Position numbers and translations under genes: made by a program. Source: Macrosoma leucophasiata (lineage: Eukaryota; Arthropoda; Insecta; Lepidoptera; Hedylidae). From it: a DNA stretch of 64,000 nucleotides. The notes under the pieces were generated by a model, which did not search any database, had not been told where the DNA came from, and saw only the letters and a program-made list of their open reading frames with translations. The DNA lies in assembly GCA_036365455.1 (NCBI GenBank), contig JAWQUS010000017.1, forward strand, positions 5,394,001-5,458,000, read 5' to 3'. Of the stretch, positions 1 to 11,544 are shown piece by piece; position 1 is the stretch's first letter, and every line of letters begins with the position of its first letter.

Positions 1-90
1 GATAATGATGTTATGCCTTCATCAGATAACACAGAGGAAAACAATCAAACAGAGAGAGAAACTCTTATTGCAGATTATTTTCAGAAGTGA
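1..90 (+). CDS. PIF/Harbinger-type transposase, C-terminal end only (partial)
   Basis: The window opens in frame and reads 29 codons to a TGA at 88-90. The last residues (RETLIADYFQK) resemble the basic/LI..YF ending common in HARBI1-like nucleases. The assignment leans on the neighbour: a convergent Myb/SANT-like gene (1117-2999), the usual partner of Harbinger transposases. A GTGAGT at 86-91 could instead be a splice donor, in which case the stop is not used. Only the tail is visible, so catalytic residues cannot be checked. Confidence 0.45.
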   Translation, partial: DNDVMPSSDNTEENNQTERETLIADYFQK

Positions 91-261
91 GTACCTTTCT
101 TTTTTTATTACATCCATAAAAGAAACAAACAAGCTTGCCATTCCCAGTGTCAATACTTCTGTATAGTTTTATGTAGATGCATAGAGCTCTATCACTATAT
201 CTCTATCACCAGTAAAATCGTATGTTCATGAACAAAGACAAGATAAGAAATAAAGTTGTTT

Positions 262-445
262 TTATTTTATGATGGCAGCATACAAGCATGCAGTTAACAT
301 TGACTGTAAGTGAATAGGTGCAAACTAACTGCAGTCTATAGACATCTTCGTTAAAACCAGAGGTTAAAATGCAGGTGCATTGCCACCCTTGAGGCTTAAA
401 TGGTTTGCCTCTGTGATAGTTATTATGGAGCGATACTATTGTTGT
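262..445 (-). repeat. F1 repeat copy, degenerate
   Basis: Diverged copy of the F1 family described at 18959-19253, read on the minus strand, keeping the block with GCATGCAGTT and CTGCAGTCTATAGACAT. It lies between the transposase tail and the Myb gene. Confidence 0.6.
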
Positions 446-1116
446 TTTGTCCTACGATATGTACTATTGTGTACATACTTAGGTTTCATTTTACAGTTAT
501 ATTACATATCTAATTGATATTTTTTCTTTTCAGTTTGGAGTGAAATCTGCATATTTCAATTTAAATTTCGTTAGTCAGAGTCAGATTCCATGATTTGGGA
601 GTAGCAGTATAATGTACCACGCCATTGTAATGTTATGTTTAAATTATTAAGATTTTAATTAAGTATGTAATAGTGTATTTTAGTCATCATTTAAAATTTG
701 TGAATAATTTTAGACTACATTTTTTTACATGTATTTGAAAATATTATTGCTGTGATTATAACTAAAAGCTATTATATATTTAAAAACATGTCAAATATGT
801 TCTTCAACCTTTAAATATTATAGAAATATAAATAGTGTTCAGAAACATTGTGAGCATGGATTGGAATAGTATTAATGTGTTAGCGGTCAACACGGAGTTA
901 TATTATGTTTTTATTGTGTTCAAATGTTGTTTTTTCTATTTTACTGGGTATTTTAACTAAATTTCTCTTCTTTTGAACACAACGATATAATGGATCAAGA
1001 TTTTTGATTGGAAAGACTGAATAAGTCTATTTAATTACTGAAAATAAAAATTAATTAAATAATAAAGACATTAGACATAATATTTATTCATTATACATTA
1101 AAAGTTCATTTTTACA
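446..1116. other. Spacer between the two Harbinger genes; no gene seen
   Basis: AT-rich sequence without a convincing ORF. It holds the 3' UTR and AATAAA (1083-1088) of the Myb-like gene. Confidence 0.5.
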
Positions 1117-2999
1117 CTATAACTTGGGTAAGTTATTTTCCTTATTTATTTTACTGTCTAACTCTAATTTTAACAATTTAATTTCTATATCGATTTTTGC
1201 TGTCTTCTTTTTATAATATTCAGCTATGGCTTGATTCCGTTCTAGGCGCCCATCCTCAATCCTTTTCTTTTTGCCTGAAATCAAGAACAATAATTATATG
1301 TAATTTCATAAATAGGTAATAAACTTGAGTTCAGACAGTACTTGACCAAATAGGAGTACTGTTTGAGGGTGGAGTCAAAAGTCTTAGGAATCGGTGTACA
1401 TGTATGAAGAGAATGAGTGTAGAAGAAACACGGGAGGTGTGTCAGGACTGAGATATCTGGCGCTCCACACTCTGCCTACCCCGTAAGGGACTTGGCGTGA
1501 AGATACATACAATCATACATAAATAATAAAGTTTTCATATACCTACTTAGTGACTATAATAAACAAAGTATTTCTAATCACTCTTATCTCTACATCTTAC
1601 CACTTAAAATGTATATAATAATTTTAGTCTTTCCTTATCTATGCTTATAAATAGGTCAGTAACTAGTTATTTTTAATAAAAACCTTCAATTACCTTTGTT
1701 TTGTAGCGACTTTGCCATTGTGGGCATTCCATATAATTTGGCACCTAAATGACTCCCATTACTGCCTTCAATGTCACACAAATTACTTGTTCTAATTTTT
1801 TCTGAAAAAAAATTAATAGTGTTAATTAATGTCAACTCAAATTAAAAACATAAATAAGTCATGCTATAAATGCTTTAATATAGTTAATTTACTTATACTA
1901 ATGATAAAGTGGGTCATCAGAATGTAACGACTGCTTGATTCAAGACTCATGGGGTAATATGGGCATGCAAATAGCTAGTCATTATGAAGCTATTTTGATA
2001 AACTATATAGTGTAATATTCATTGCAATACCTAAACATACAAATTAGGGAGTATACTAGTTTTATACCTAGTGTGAACAAAAAATAGATAATATTTATGA
2101 AAACTAATAAAATAATAATAATTAAACTCTATACCTCCACTTGTACTCGGTACAATATTATTATCTTGTAGTTGCATTGCAACAACATTGTCTCTTGTTA
2201 GGTGCTCTTGGAGCTCTCCTTCAGGAACAACCTCCAGCTCTAATATTGTTCCCGCCCCATCACCACCAAATGGCACCTCGAAACCCGAGCAGGTTACCCC
2301 CAAAATATTTGAAACCTTCTCTAACAGTTCATCTGGAGGAATGAACTCCGGCTTCCCACCACCAGTCTGTATGATTTGAGAAAAATACATTTGTTTTTAA
2401 AAAATAACTGCATATTATTTACCATAATTGGGTACCACATAGACCTTTTAACTAGATGAAGGCGGAACTAAAACCCTTGTCACCTCTACCAATTCATGCA
2501 ATAACAAACAGAAAAAAGAAATAGAAAAGATCTACTGTATACTCTACTCTACCAGTGTCCATATCTTCCCACACAGCAGATTATCGACAATGCCTAGGTA
2601 CTAGATACATTACCTTTAATTGGTTCATTCGTATTTGCTGAGACCGTTTCCGGGCTGCCTTCTTTAGGTTGTCCCATTTCAATTTTAACTGATCCTTTTG
2701 TTTAGGGACACTCCCACATTTAGCGTTGAAAGCAGCCGTCAATGAGTGCCACGCATCTTCTTTCAGTTTATTCGTGGCGGCATTGGTCTCTTTGCTAGTT
2801 AAAATTGTAAAACTTGCTACCAAATCAATGAACATTGCCACCTCATCCTTTGTCATTGGTTTTTTACTTTTCTGTAAAAGAAAATTAACCTAATAATTAC
2901 CAAAGTTCATAACACAAACATATGTGCATATAGGACAATTATTTTAATTATCAATTCAACAAATTAACAAGGTAGAATACTTACTGGTGTAAAATCCAT
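1117..2999 (-). CDS. Myb/SANT-like DNA-binding protein (Harbinger accessory type), 5 exons, 256 aa
   Basis: Five exons join in frame with GT-AG borders: 2985-2999, 2614-2871, 2135-2366, 1694-1801, 1117-1274 (771 nt including the TAG). Exon 1 encodes only MDFTP and ends in a perfect GTAAGT donor. Exon 2 holds a Myb/SANT-like domain: the segment starting KKPMTKDEVAMF and ending LKLKWDNLKKAARK matches the layout of the Myb_DNA-bind_5 family, including the terminal W-x-N-L-K-K-x-A-R-K helix. Exons 3 and 4 are acidic and Gly/Ser-rich linker. Exon 5 is a Lys-rich, probably coiled-coil tail. An AATAAA lies on the minus strand at 1083-1088, just past the stop. In Harbinger elements this protein binds DNA and helps import the transposase into the nucleus. 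All five exons are open, so the copy may be young. A domesticated host gene is the alternative. Confidence 0.75.
1372..1506 (-). repeat. Short interspersed repeat, SINE-like 3' part (family S4)
   Basis: Block containing CTCTGCCTACCCCGTAAGGG and GGCGTGAAGATACAT, which recurs in opposite orientation at 32705-32850. It lies inside an intron of the Myb-like gene. The GGCGTGAAG end resembles the 3' end of the tRNA-SINE at 3922-4239, suggesting a shared tail. Confidence 0.6.
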
Positions 3000-3921
3000 A
3001 GCTAGTTTCAGTTATTAGGTACTAGGTAGTTTCAAGCGTAATAAAAATTCAAGAACTCGACTCTGTTTAGCTACAATGAATGACAACTGTAATGGCGGCA
3101 AATATGTAGAGACGCGCGGCGCTTGACGGCGGCGTTTCGTTTCACCGAGATGTTTGTAGTATTGTAAGAATAACAACAAAATTGCAATAAAAATAGTAAT
3201 TTAATCGATTATTGCAATGAAATACATTTAAAAAGGTCTTATATTATTTTTATTCTTCGTACATAGCAATAAATAAGTAAATACCGCATGTTGTATGAGT
3301 CACGTAGCATACAGTTTCTGTGAAAATGAAACGCAAAGAGGGCCACCAGTAAAGTTAGAACTGTTTACTGTCCGTCACTCGTAGGGGAGTTAAAAACATT
3401 GTGGAACACTCAGAACAACCCGTTGCTGGTTTGGTAGAAACGTGTTGTAGCTATTATACTATGACGATGCGTTCGTTATAGGAACCGGGCATAAGGCGAA
3501 AATATTCCGACCGAAACTTCGGGTAAGTTAACCAAGTGTTGGTCATTGTAAACGCCCGAGAAATTCGCTACACAAAACCTTTGTAAAATTAATTAAAATT
3601 TGATGATTGCGTTACCTTATCCGAATCGTATCGACAAATAAACGATATGATATGACAGACTATAATATGGATGTTCAATACTGCCACAGATAATAAGATA
3701 ACACGGTATGCTCAACACGGCGCCAAGTCGCTTGGCTATCTGATTTCGATAAGCTATCGGATGACGTCACAATCGATATGTTTGGACAGTCTGTCGCTAT
3801 GTGCATTGTAATACTGTTTTAGATTTTTAAATAGGTATCGTAGATACAACGAAATACAGCATTGCAATTTAGTTTTTATTCCAATCGCATGAAGCTTGAT
3901 TTCGTTGTTGATTGCCATGGT
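3000..3921. other. 5' flank of the Myb-like gene; presumed Harbinger end not delimited
   Basis: No coding sequence seen. There is a GC-rich patch at 3105-3150. The terminal inverted repeat of the Harbinger element should lie here, but its partner end is outside the window. Confidence 0.4.
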
Positions 3922-4239
3922 AACTGCCTCAGTAGCGTAGTGGTAGCAGGCCACTACTATTACGCTGGAGGTCCTGGGTTCGATTCCCGGGTCGGGGGAT
4001 ATTAGAGATAACGGTCTAAAATGCTTTATCTCTGCTTCTATTGGGATTTTTCCATTTTCTGGAAGTTTCCCAGTACCCCGGAGTTTGGTAATGTGCCCGG
4101 AGATGGCAACAGGTTCGCCACCTGTTACATGGGCCAAAACGTAACCGGCGAGTCGTGGGTGTTTGCATGTATGATTAAATGCATGCATTTACCTCTGCCT
4201 ACCCCTTCAGGGATTACAGGCGTGAAGTTACGTTTTTTC
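3922..4239 (+). mobile_element. tRNA-derived SINE (family S2), full length with TSD
   Basis: The 5' part is tRNA-like, with an A-box-like TAGCGTAGTGGTAG and a B box GGTTCGATTCC. The body ends GGCGTGAAGTTACG plus a short T-rich tail. An 11 bp direct repeat ATTGCCATGGT flanks it at 3911-3921 and 4240-4250, showing insertion by target-primed reverse transcription. Pol III transcription would start in the tRNA-like head. Relatives are at 6790-7107 and 56316-56519. Confidence 0.88.
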
Positions 4240-4331
4240 ATTGCCATGGTTTTCTGCATTTATTTTACCTTTTAGACCCGTATTGAAATTTAATATCAGC
4301 TGAAAGACGACAGTGAACGCTAAAATATTAT

Positions 4332-4487
4332 TAAGCCTGGGTTGCACCACGATATTTGTTAAAGTCAAAGTTATTGTAACATTTCACATCCTTCTCTAAC
4401 TTTAGAAGATTTCTTTAAGTTAGAGAAGGATGTGAAATGTAGCAATAACTTTAACTGTTACAAATATCGTTGTGCAACCCAGACTAA
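4332..4487. mobile_element. Fold-back MITE (family M2)
   Basis: Nearly perfect long inverted repeat. Each arm starts with a CTGGGTTGCACCA-type end and runs through GTTAAAGTTATTG and CATCCTTCTCTAACTT to a short centre. There is no coding capacity. A second copy is at 8804-8962 and a lone end near 13852-13875. Confidence 0.8.
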
Positions 4488-4538
4488 GCTAATGAGACTA
4501 GGTAGGTATGTCTAAGTTTTTTTTACTAAGCTCTAACA

Positions 4539-4785
4539 TTTTTTTTTTTTTTTTATGTAATAAAAGTGGCAAACAAGCATGCAGTTCACATTGATATTAA
4601 GTGATGACTGCAGCCTATAGACACCCACACAATGACCAGAGGTCAAAATGCAGATGCGCTGCCACTCCTGAGGCATTAGGTGATATGCCTCTGTGCCTGA
4701 AATTACAGGGCCGTACATTACCACCTGACCGGAACACGATAGTGCTGAACACTACCATTTAGCGGCAAGTATATTAGGTAATAAC
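4539..4785 (-). repeat. F1 repeat copy, 5'-truncated, with 16-T run
   Basis: Minus-strand F1 copy. Its poly(A) appears as the T run at 4539-4554, followed by TTACATAAAA-type 3' sequence reading up to the block TACTTGCCGCTAAATGGTAG. It lacks the ACTGGTGGTAG start. Confidence 0.8.
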
Positions 4786-5520
4786 ATTGGTAATCGATCC
4801 GTTAATTAGATAAGTCAGTAAGTCAAATATTTTTAAACTCAGAAATGTACCTACGTTTATTTATTGAAAATGCATCCACATTGTTTTCAACACAAGAAAA
4901 CTAAAAATATGTTATTTGAATATTAAAATTACATTATCAACGCAACGCAACATTTTGTATCATTAAAATATAATAATAATCTAAATAAAATCACACTAAC
5001 AAAGCTGGTGTGGGTGTACAGATTCATATTCGTGAAACATATTAAAAACTAACAACACAGCAAAGGCCCAATTCACACGCTTTGATCACCATACATTGAC
5101 CTCCTACGATAAACTATGAACTTTTTTCACATTTTACATTTTATTTGGCAAAGACGTTATCTTAAATTTATAGCCGAGATGTATAATAATGCTGTTCTTA
5201 AACGATTTCGGCAATTAAATCTATCGTTTATGATATTTTAAATATTGAATTGAATTAAATAAAATTAGGCTGAATAATTAAGTTGTCGTTTACATTTCCG
5301 ATAAAAGGTTTACAAGGTTCCTGCTCATAGCGTTAACACAGTCTAAAGAAAACGAACGTGTTAGTGGCGATATCGTTGCTAATTAATGTCATTTGCTAAT
5401 TTTGTTATGTCAGTAAATCTGATTATTTGCCTGACATTTAAAAAAAATATAGGTACAAGCAAGGAACCGGGAGGAATAAGTACCTAGGTAGAGTTCCCTT
5501 ACAGTAGGTAGGTACTTTGA
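4786..5520. other. AT-rich intergenic DNA; nothing recognised
   Basis: No ORF, RNA gene or clear repeat was recognised on either strand. Confidence 0.4.
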
Positions 5521-5556
5521 GGGTGAGGTTCACAGACCGCACTACGACTTTACTTA
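5521..5556 (+). repeat. Solitary MITE arm (family M3)
   Basis: One arm of the M3 inverted repeat, containing ACCGCACTACGACTTTACTT, without a partner arm nearby. The complete element is at 28105-28243. Confidence 0.6.
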
Positions 5557-5620
5557 GGTACCTACTCAGCGATACATCAGAATCATGCTATACGGATACG
5601 GTCATGCTTAGGTATAACAG

Positions 5621-5845
5621 TTTTTTTTATGTAATGTAGGTGGCAAACAGGCTTGCAGTTCAGCTACCTGTACGGCCCTGTGATTTCCGGCACAGAGGCA
5701 TAACACCTTAGGCCTCAGGAGTGGTAACGCATTTGCATTTTGCCCTTGGTCTTTGTGTGGGTGTCTATAGGCAGTGTCTGCAGTCATCACTTAACATCAA
5801 TGTGAACTGCATGCTTGTTTGCCACTTCAATTACATAAAAAAAAA
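5621..5845. repeat. Composite of two F1 pieces in opposite orientation
   Basis: Positions 5621-5663 are the minus-strand 3' end of F1 (T run then a TGTAGGTGGCAAAC-type block). From about 5667 the sequence switches to a plus-strand F1 body running to an A run at about 5837. The result is a fold-back of F1 ends. Confidence 0.7.
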
Positions 5846-6275
5846 GCTTCTACACTGGAACTCCACCAAAAGAAAAAGTAACGCAATTTTACCTAAATGT
5901 TACTAAAACAAAGGAATAATGCCATAAAAAAATAATTCGTGTAATACGAAATAACAATATCAACCAAAGCTTGGCAATTTACTCATAATCCCATCGTCGC
6001 CTACGATTGCTACGAAAATAGTCTACAAATGTCAAATAAATACGAAAATTAAGTTTATTTTCAATTTACGGCATCTCGCATATGAATTCGAAATGACATT
6101 GTCAAATTATGCAAAATTATGCTATGGAAATCAAATGTGAAACGGTGTTGTTGTATTGGTCTTCAAATTGCCCATCAGGTAGGTAGGTATATCCATGACC
6201 GTGAGAATTGAAAATCAGTAGGAAATAAAAATAAATAAAGAAAAAAATATTTCATTTCAAATGTGAATATTGCTG

Positions 6276-6545
6276 GTGTCGGGTCATGACGACCCACCGC
6301 CCACTGGCTGATTTGCTAGAGAAGAATTCTCCCACTAGTGCAGTCAGTCAACAATGGCGGTGAAACCATTCCATTGCGGCGGTAGTAAGTGCAATAACGC
6401 AAGATGGGCAGCAGCGTCCCGCGATAAAACTACCGCCACTGAGATCGCCAATCCGCATGCCAAGCGTGGCGATTGTGGCATATCGCCTTATGGTGAAGCT
6501 TTGGTCCAGCAGTGGACATCTCTCGACTGATATGATGATGATGAT
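6276..6545 (+). repeat. LINE 3' end (family F3) with (ATG)n tail
   Basis: Ends with CCAGCAGTGGACATCTC followed by a short run of ATG/GATG repeats, a common 3' terminus of lepidopteran CR1/RTE-type LINEs. The block CCCGCGATAAAACTACCGCC recurs inverted at 11210-11405 and 23950-24045, and more weakly at 32240-32420. Confidence 0.65.
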
Positions 6546-6789
6546 GAAAGGTGAAGATCCAGTCTACATTTTTAAAATAAGTATTTTGCGACTTTTGTCA
6601 CAGATAAGTAACTATTTGGAATGTATTGTAGGTAACCATGATGGACGCAAATTGTGAAAAAATAAAATAATTAAAAACAATGACAGTTCAATAAGATAAA
6701 CACACCTATTTGGGGCTTTCCCTTTCGTTATCAATGATAATCATAAATTCGATCAGCTCTCAAAACTGTAATTACCCATTCTGATTAAC

Positions 6790-7107
6790 TGCCTCGGTAG
6801 CCTAGTGGTAGCAGGACACTGCTACTACGCTGAGGTCTTGGGTTCGATTCCCGGGAAGCGGTATCAGAGATAATGGTGTAAAGTCCTTTATCTCTGGTTC
6901 TATTGGGATTTTTCCATTTTCTGGCAATTTCCCAGTAGGTACCTACCTCGAAGTTTGGTAATGTGCCCGGAGATGTCAACAGGCTCGCCACCTGTTACAT
7001 GGGCCAAAAACGTAACCGGCGAATTGTGGATGTTTATTGTATGTATGCTTGAATGCATGCATTTACCTCTGCCTACCCCCTCGGGGATTACAGGCGTGAA
7101 GTTACGT
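6790..7107 (+). mobile_element. tRNA-derived SINE (family S2), full length with TSD
   Basis: Second complete S2 copy: A-box-like TAGCCTAGTGGTAG, B box GGTTCGATTCC, 3' end GGCGTGAAGTTACG. It is flanked by the 11 bp duplication TTCTGATTAAC (6779-6789 and 7108-7118). Confidence 0.88.
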
Positions 7108-7134
7108 TTCTGATTAACAATGATTATAAGAACT

Positions 7135-7430
7135 TACTGGTGGAAGAGCTCCAGTGACGGATCTCGCGGGCGTGGGCACCACCGCATTATCTTATATACC
7201 TACCTACTTGCCGCTGAATGGTAGTGTTCAGCACCGTCGTGTTTCGGTCAGGTGGTCGGTAATGTACGGCCCTGTAATTTCCGGCACAGAGGCATAGCAC
7301 CTTAGGCCTCAGGAGTGGTAACGCGTCTGCCTTCTGACCTTGGTCTTTGTGTCGGTGTCTATAGGCTGCAGTCATTACTTAAAATCAATGTGAGCTGCAT
7401 ACTTTGCCACTTCCATTACACAAAAAAAAG
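7135..7430 (+). repeat. F1 repeat copy, near full length
   Basis: Begins ACTGGTGGAAGAGCTCC and ends in a short A run after CCATTACACA. It starts 17 bp after the second TSD of the S2 SINE at 6790. Confidence 0.85.
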
Positions 7431-8119
7431 AAAAGTGTAGTTGTGTATTACAGGTTTATTAAAATAACAATAAAACATCTAGGTACGTACATAGTGTTAA
7501 GGCGAATGATCCGCTTTGCGTCTAACTTAAGCCAGATCATTTAAGGATATTCTTTACTTTAAAAATAATTGAAAATTACCTATATAATAAATTATTAGGC
7601 CTCATTAGCATTTCAATTCACTAATAATTTTATTGATATTATAAAAGTTTAAACGCTGTTTATGAATGGTAATTGGTGTATGATTAATTTATTGAGGTTT
7701 TTAAAGTTTGAGTTGATTAATGATTTGCTTTGTCAGTATAACGATAGCAATGGTGTACCTATGATAATTATAGAATAATTTGTAAGTACTTACTTATGCT
7801 ATCAACATAAGACAACAATCCATACTTTGTTGATGTTAATGTTATGCATGCAATTACCTACATATTTATTTTATTGTCTTAATTTTTAGCTTTATGATTT
7901 GGTTTTGGCGAAGCGAAGTTGCAAGAGTACGAAAAACAGAAAATAGACATCCATATAAAACCAAAAGATGTTCAGGTAGATGCATTTCTGAGCCGCTGTG
8001 TTAGTGATAACGGAGCCATACAAAAGTAACATGTAAACAATTATTCATTTGGATATTTTAGATTTTTTTTATATGTATGTATGTAAAATATTATTATATC
8101 AAATACAGTCTAATCTTAC
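7431..8119. other. AT-rich DNA, probably intron of the 8120-8225 gene
   Basis: No ORF or recognised repeat. It lies downstream of the GTAAGA donor at 8119, so it is read here as intron. Confidence 0.4.
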
Positions 8120-8225
8120 CTGTTAATCCAATATCCGACGATTCAGAAGACACTTCATCACTATAAACCGTCGAGAGCTGGTACACAATAAGCACCAAAT
8201 ATATACTAAAATTAACCACCGCCAT
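8120..8225 (-). CDS. First coding exon (signal peptide) of an unidentified secreted or membrane protein
   Basis: An ATG at 8225 in a purine-rich context (ACAGAGCA before it) opens 35 codons and one extra base, ending at a good donor (G|GTAAGA at 8119-8114). The peptide starts MAVVNFSIYLVLIVYQLSTV and continues YSDEVSSESS. That is a short N-region, a hydrophobic core of about 12 residues and a plausible signal-peptidase site after TVYS, then an acidic Ser-rich stretch. The exon ends in phase 1. No downstream exon was found between here and position 1, so the rest of the gene is probably beyond the left edge, with the Harbinger element, SINEs and F1 copies in its intron. The family cannot be named from this exon, and a chance ORF is possible. 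Confidence 0.55.
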
Positions 8226-8803
8226 TGCTCTGTCAGTTTCAATCTATAACTAAAAAAATACTCTTAAACAGTCACCATAATTATTGTTTTAAACACCACA
8301 GTAGCCCAATCATCGCGTCACACTCATACAAATATCTTCTAAAATACCATGTCCATTATAAATAAACAATCAATCATAGTACACACACATTAGTATATCC
8401 TTTGGAACTTTAACAGCACTTAAAATGTTTTTAAAGTTTCGCATGTAGGTACCTATATTGTCAGTGGTAAATATAATAACACGCGTTCACGATTGTATAA
8501 AATAAAGCGATATGACCACTCTCTGTAGCGGTCGGAGCTTCACTAATGGCATGGCAGTAATGGCCGCACCGCGTGTGAAGGAAAGAAACATGCGTGAAGA
8601 GTGAGCCAGCGAATTGCATGCCTTGGAATAGTGATGTTCTAGTAAGTTTATCGACTGAAAGCTTTTGAAGAAAAATAGCAAAGTTATGGAGCGTGTAGTT
8701 ATGGAACGAAAGGCAGCAGTCTACATTGATGGTTGCTGAATTTCTGACTTTCAGTTCTTCGATGATTATTTAATTGCAACAAGTATTTTTTTACACTAAG
8801 CTG
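8226..8803. other. Upstream flank of the signal-peptide exon; possible promoter
   Basis: AT-rich. A TTTATAATGG on the minus strand near 8360 could serve as a TATA-like element, but nothing decides this. No gene seen. Confidence 0.25.
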
Positions 8804-8962
8804 GCTCTTTCTACTTATTACTCGTATTTGTTTAAGTTAAAGTTATTGTAATATTTCATATTCTTCTCTAACTTTAACAGATATCGTTAAGTTAGGGAAA
8901 GATGTGAAATGTTACAATAACTTTAACTTTAACAAATATTTTGGTGCAACCCAGGCTTAGTG
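8804..8962. mobile_element. Fold-back MITE (family M2)
   Basis: Second copy of the palindromic element at 4332-4487, with more differences between the arms. The right end reads GGTGCAACCCAGGCTTAG. Confidence 0.78.
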
Positions 8963-10601
8963 ATAATATTTTAAGACAAATGTTGTAATAGAAAAATAAT
9001 AAATAGGGCTTGAATCTATATAAAGGTACGCGATAGAGTTTAATGCGTTTAACGTGTGTATCTATCTACGCATGAACTTATATGCTATGACTAATAAAAA
9101 TTATATGCAAAAAAAGTGTTCATGTTTAGTTCTTTTTCTATTATGCCCTAAATCATGTCAAAGAATCGATAACGAACATCCCTACTAGAGCCAATGGCGC
9201 TGTGAATAATTTACTGAAGAAACATTTTGAATTTTCTACTCAGTGGGCCTACAATAAGGTTGACAATCATTTAAATTCGAAAGTAAAATAGAGTTAAAAT
9301 TTGGTGAAGCGCCAACCAGGAGCATTTCGCTGCCACGCGGTGTGCATTCTTCAGCTTATGTTTTTGTTTGATAGGTAGAGATAGCGGTGACCATATTAGG
9401 GAGATTTACCCTGCATTTAGTTTGCTAGAGATGTATAGATTTTGACGATGATTTCTAACTTTATATTTATATATTATTTGGAGTGTTATTAGTTATTAAA
9501 ATATAATTAATATTAGGTTAATATTTATTTTAGGTTTTAGTTCTACTAACAGTATGTAACAAATAGTACTATTAAAATAATTAGATACATGATTTGTTAT
9601 GTTTTTAAAATGACCATATTTTGCGAAGGCTTAATTTTATGCAGTAACTTATTTACTATGGTACCTATTTGAGCTTATGTTTTGGTAAGTAGGTATTCTT
9701 ATAACCAATAAAATTAAAAAAATAAAATAAAATAGTATAAAATGCCTCGTACCTTCACTCAAAAAAAAATACATTTTTAAAAGCACATGTCTATACAAAG
9801 TCAAACGAAGTCAGTTAATACCAACCGCTCACACTTGACTACTTTTTTATTCAGGCAATGACTCAAACAGTACCTTTAAAGCCTTGTCTTGGCACAATTG
9901 AGATGCAAAACGGTCATGCGCCGTGCTCTGTGTGACAAACACCATTCTATGATTCACATTGTTGGCCGCTTAGCTAAAAATAAACAAAAGCACTGGCTGC
10001 TTGAGCAAATAATAAAGAAAGAAAAAATCACCGCATCATAAAACAAAGAGATGACGAAGGGATTTTTAAATTAAAAATCGAATGCATTCGAAAATTCGAA
10101 ACGGGCCGGGCGCACGCGTCTCTAAAAAATAAAGAATCCGTATGCATGTCGGGCCTTTGTGCAGCTTCCAATAGCCCGTTCATGGCCCATGGTCCGTATA
10201 TTAATAACGTTTAATGACCCCCGCAGTTGTAAGCTCCAAATGCGTACTTAAATGTTTTGAATCTATTGCATTCCGCTGAATGATTCCTTTCTTTTTGGTA
10301 TTGGAAAGAGAAAGATTCGATAACTTCTTTGAAGATTACCTACTATTGGTAAAATATGGGATCTCGTTCCTAGGTTCATTTGAATATCTTTTTTTTCGTT
10401 GTATAAATTAAATTTGCGGATTTTCTCGCGTATACAACACTCCCAAACTTCTTATCCCCGACGTTTCGGTCGCTTTCCAGCTACCGTGGTCACGGGCAGA
10501 CTAATTCGACGATGTTCAGCCTGATCTTATATAGCTGAAGTCGAATTAGTCTGTATGTAGTCTACAATGTATGAAGCTCGCGAAAACCTGCGAAACGTTA
10601 T
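8963..10601. other. Intergenic DNA without recognised genes
   Basis: No convincing ORF. Around 10440-10500 a block with CCGACGTTTCGGTCGC and CACGGGCAGACTAATTCGAC looks like an interspersed-repeat fragment of unknown class. Confidence 0.35.
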
Positions 10602-10894
10602 CTTTTTTTTCTTTTGTATTGGAAGTGGTAAACAAGCATGCAGTTCACATTGATGTTAAGTGAAGACTGCAGTCTAGACACCCACACAAAGACCGAGGTC
10701 AATATGTAGATGCGTTACCTACCTTCTCCTGAGGCCTAAGGTGTTATGCCTCTGCGTCGGAAATTACAGGACCGTTCATTACCACCTGACCGAAACACGA
10801 TAGTGCTAAATACTACCATTTAGCGGCAAGTATATTAGGTAATGCGGTGGTGCCTACACCCGCGAGCTCCATCACTGGAGCTTTACCACCAGTA
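10602..10894 (-). repeat. F1 repeat copy, near full length
   Basis: Minus-strand copy from the T run at 10602 to TTACCACCAGT at 10894, i.e. ACTGGTGGTAA on the minus strand. Confidence 0.85.
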
Positions 10895-11002
10895 ATCTGC
10901 CATCTAGTGCATCTGTCTGTCGCGAAACTGCATGTTTTGAAGCGCTACAGCAGACGAATCAGACGATTATCAGCCAAAAGATATCCACGGCTGGACCAAA
11001 CT

Positions 11003-11160
11003 TGTGGTGGTAGAGTTCCAGTGTAGGAGCTCGTCGGCTTAGGCACCACCGCATCAGCATTTTTACCTCGGTCTTTGTCTAAGTGTCTATAGGCTGTAGT
11101 CATCACATAACATGAATGTGAATTGCATACTTGTTTGCCAACTTCATTACATTAAAAAAA
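11003..11160 (+). repeat. F1 repeat copy with internal deletion
   Basis: Begins TGGTGGTAGAGTTCC, jumps from the ACCACCGCAT block to the CTCGGTCTTTG block (about 130 bp missing), and ends in an A run at 11160. Confidence 0.75.
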
Positions 11161-11209
11161 ACCTTCCCCAATGATGCTCACGATAGTTTTGTACGTCATC
11201 AGAGTAGAT

Positions 11210-11405
11210 TATACCCTAATCGCTTGCATGCGGATTGAAGATCGCAGTGGCGATAGTCTTATCGCGGGACGCTGCTGCCCACCCCGCGTTATTGTATTTA
11301 CTGCCGCCTGTTGCAAAGATTTAACCGTGTGGTTTGGTTCACTGACTGCACTAGCCAAAGAATTCTCATATACTAGCATTCGATGATGCGGTCTAAAAGA
11401 TCGAA
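11210..11405 (-). repeat. Fragment of LINE 3' end (family F3)
   Basis: Inverse of the 6276-6545 family: shares the GCATGCGGATTG, CGATAGTCTTATCGCGGGA and TTTACTGCCGCC blocks. ORFs across it on both strands are repeat sequence, not genes. Confidence 0.55.
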
Positions 11406-11544
11406 TCATACATTTTTTTACGCCGATATAGTAATCAAATAAAGTATGTAGTCAATAATATACACTTCGTTTATTGTAAGATGCCCAACAGTAAAATTTT
11501 CCCAAACAAAATTCGGGAAAATTTAACTGTCGGGTAAAAGTTGT

